Translations under genes and position numbers: made by a program
Assembly: GCF_030445035.2 (NCBI RefSeq)
Contig: NC_080702.1
Span: 15,384,029-15,448,028, forward strand
DNA from: Dasypus novemcinctus
Taxonomy: Eukaryota > Chordata > Mammalia > Cingulata > Dasypodidae
Length of the DNA: 64,000 bases
Direction: 5' to 3'
Notes under the pieces: model-generated
Seen by the model: the letters and a program-made list of their open reading frames with translations, nothing else
Database searches by the model: none
What the model was told of the DNA's origin: nothing
Part shown: positions 61,546-64,000 of the stretch, piece after piece
Numbering within the stretch: position 1 is the stretch's first letter
Layout: the number at the start of each line of letters is the position of its first letter

Positions 61546-62452
61546 GACAAAATAACTGAGGATTTTCAAAGAGCTATAAGAAAAAGAAAACATGCTTCTA
61601 ATAACTTACATTAGAAATCACCAGATTGATTTACACAAGTGAATGTCTATCAATATGGAATTTTTTAGGAAAATACATTTTTCTAATACTGTCCCACACT
61701 AGAAATAAATAATTAGAACAATGATAGAAAAAAGAGAAAAGTTTATAAAAGGATCCCTCAGAAATAAAACATCCAGGATCAGGTTTTTAAAAGACAGATC
61801 TACCCATTCTTTTAACAGATACGTCAATGCTACTTACTCAATTGCCATTGTTTTTTGCAAAATTTTGAATTATAAGAATTCATTGATTTTTGTTATTAAT
61901 GAAGAAGCCTAAAATATAAGTGTACCAACCAATCATTTGTTTTCACCAAAAAACAATTTGATCCTGTCCACTATTCAATCCCTCTGCCCCATTTTACATG
62001 TCAGGAATTGTAAACTTATGGACAACCCATACTTTACAAACATGCACAAACACAAATTTGCTCTTTTCACACAGATGCAGACACACATATGCATGATCAC
62101 TCATAATCCCAAATCACATCTATTCACATAAACATCTTCATATCCATATTCCCACAATCTCAGTCACACACTTGCACTCATGTATACACTTACCATGTAA
62201 AAACACCCTCTCAATTATGCACGCTCACATAAACTCATGCAGCCACACCCACTTTCATAAAATCACACCTTCACGATCACCACGTGGATGTGTAATGAAG
62301 TAACATGCTCATGTATGGAAGAATAGTGATACCTTCAGACCTCTGGAGGCCTAGGTGGTGCTTATTACATATTTGTGATCTTCCCAAGACTCCAATCACC
62401 TACAAAAGCCTCATTTTCCATGTTCAGCATTTACAAATGAGTTTTTTTTATT
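61546..62452. other. AT-rich DNA with a degenerate CA-rich stretch
   Basis: Positions about 62040-62280 are rich in ACAC/CACA words (simple-sequence-like). No gene is seen. Confidence 0.5.
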
Positions 62453-62832
62453 TTAACATTCTATTTTTAAATTTTTATTAAATTGTCTTTTTAAAAAGGA
62501 TACATAGGTCACAAAAAATGTTACATTAAAAAATATGAGGATCCCACATACCCCACCCCCATTCCCCACTCCTCCCACATCAATCTCTTTCATTACTGTG
62601 GCACGTTCATTGCATTTGGTGAATACATCTTGGAACACAGCCGCACTGCATGGATTATAGTTTACATTGTAGTTTACACTCTCCCCCAGTACATTCAGTG
62701 GGTTATGGCAGGATATATAATGTCCAGCATCTGTCCCTGCAATATCATTTAGGTCAACTCAAGTTCCAAAAATGTCCCCACATCTCATCTCTTCTTCTCT
62801 CTTCCTACCCTCAGCAACTACCGTGGCCAAGA
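62453..62832 (-). mobile_element. 5'-truncated L1 3' end
   Basis: Reversed module B end of the armadillo L1: T-rich start, then GGCACGTTCATTGCATTTGG, TAGTTTACATTGTAGTTTAC and GGGTTATGGCAGGATATATA. About 380 bases remain. Confidence 0.9.
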
Positions 62833-63085
62833 TCAAGGTTTCATGTTGGGAATGCTGGAGCATTTAGGGGAGTGAATTTTCCTATGTGTGTGATAGAGCA
62901 GGGTAATAAAAAGTGCACTGGGATAGGGAACATAGGAATAATACATGGGTGCAGATTCAGGGGCACAGGAGGGTAAAGAATGCAGGGAAAATAGAAAATA
63001 AAGAAGGATAAAAGGCATAGAAAAAGGCAGGTATGAATAAGAGGCACAAGAGATTTAATAGCTTTGAGGAGTTAAAGAATATCAT
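62833..63085. other. Purine-rich DNA, unrecognised
   Basis: Short G/A-rich stretch between two repeats. No gene or family is recognised. Confidence 0.4.
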
Positions 63086-63145
63086 TGGGTGGTTAGGGCG
63101 TCCGTTTACCACATGGGAGGCCCGAGGTTCAAGCCCCGGGCCTTC
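63086..63145 (+). mobile_element. Truncated DAS SINE head (tRNA-like part only)
   Basis: Contains TGGTTAGGGCGTCCGTTTAC, then ACATGGGAGGCCCGAGGTTC with the B box GGTTCAAGCCCC. The first about 20 bases and the whole DAS tail are missing. A T-run starts directly after it, so it is joined to the reversed tail of the next L1. Confidence 0.85.
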
Positions 63146-64000
63146 TTTTTTTTTTTTTTTTAATTTTATTTTATTTTTTTTTTATTTATTTTTATCCATT
63201 AATTTTTTTTATTAATTTTTTTTATTTTTTATTGACTTTGTAATAATATTACATTAAAAATATATATGTGAGGTCCCATTCAACCCCACCCCCCCACCCC
63301 CCCTCTCCCCCCCCCCAACAACACTCGTTCCCATCATCATGACACATCCATTGGATTTGGTAAGTACATCTTTGGGCACCTCTGCACCACATATACATTG
63401 GTTCACATCATGGCCCATACTCTCCTCTATTCCATCATGTAGGCCCTGTGAGGATTTACAATGTCCGGTGATTACCTCTGAAGCACCATCCAGGGCAGCT
63501 CCATGTCCCGAAGACGCCTCCACCTCTCATCTCTTCCTGCCTTTCCCCATACCCTTTGTCCATTATGTCCACTTTTCCCAATCCAATGCCACCTCTTCTA
63601 TGTGGACACTGGATTGGTTGTGTCCATTGCACCTTTATGTCAAGAGGAGGCTCAGATTCCACCTGGATGCTGGATGCAATCCTCCCATTTTCAGTTGTAA
63701 TCACTCTAGGCTCCATGGTGTGGTGGTTGTCCTTCTTCACCTCCATCTTAGCTGAGTGTGGTAAGTCCAATAAATCAGATTGTAGGTGCTGGAGTCTGTT
63801 GAGGCTCAGGATCTGGCTATCACATTGTCAGTCCAGAGATTCAAATCCCCTAAATATATCTTAAACCCCAACATTAACTGCACCTCCAGCACATTAGCAT
63901 GAAAGTCTTATGAAGGGAGATCCCATCTGAGTCCAGATTCATCACACATAAACACCATTTCCAAAGAGGGGCCATCTGCCCTGGTAGTTAACCCCATCGG
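63146..64000 (-). mobile_element. L1 3' end on the minus strand, continuing past the window
   Basis: Starts with a long T-rich tail (63146-63240) and C-runs near 63283-63317. It then shows reversed module B text, very similar to the L1 at 49000-49740 (for example ATCATGACACATCCATTGGA). Two small frames at 63254-63523 and 63456-63770 correspond to those at 49368 and 49138. Confidence 0.9.

Noticed and set aside
1-64000. CRISPR array, operon, plasmid or phage features
   Set aside because: No spaced direct repeats, no ribosome-binding sites, and the repeats are eukaryotic retroelements.

Overview
The window reads as mammalian nuclear DNA, most likely from an armadillo (Dasypus or a close relative). 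The main evidence is six recognisable copies or pieces of the DAS family of tRNA-derived SINEs, whose 5' end begins GGGAAACGGACTTTGG. DAS elements are known from armadillos. They lie among many LINE-1 (L1) copies that share one distinctive 3' UTR. There is no bacterial or organellar content. The region is AT-rich and gene-poor, and at least two thirds of it is interspersed repeat.

Layout, left to right. 1-7170: decayed L1 (+), cut by the window edge, with a DAS SINE inside. 7177-11930: second L1 (+). 11931-16062: two older L1 pieces. 16066-17297: L1 3' UTR fragment. 18620-19130: upstream DNA with a perfect CRE palindrome, then two short SINE heads. 19485-20280: CpG island. 20590-23130: old L1 on the minus strand, carrying a DAS SINE. 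23131-27840: mostly unrecognised AT-rich DNA with an interspersed repeat, an old L1 tail and a DAS SINE. 27840-28365: second CpG island. 30465-38755: rearranged L1 (+) with two SINEs and a nested L1 end. 39198-49790: nearly full-length L1 (+) with a repeated 5' UTR, broken ORF1 and ORF2, and a solo LTR in its 3' UTR. 50230-51400: possible old retroviral remnant (-). 51591-51992: SINE. 52600-54153: old L1, then an LTR-like repeat. 54245-56567: nearly complete Tigger1 DNA transposon (-). 58375-59277: intact vomeronasal type-1 receptor gene (-). 62453-64000: two L1 3' ends (-) and a truncated SINE head.

Only one intact protein-coding gene can be supported: the V1R pheromone-receptor gene. Every long L1 and Tigger frame is broken. 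The two CpG islands may be promoters or first exons of genes I do not recognise.

The most interesting structures are: the solo LTR with a perfect 6-bp target duplication; the armadillo L1 3' UTR, which seems to contain two successive L1-type 3' ends and a small frame kept open in several copies; the monomer-type 5' UTR of the L1 at 39198; and the CpG islands. I found no evidence of a new defence, toxin or biosynthetic system.
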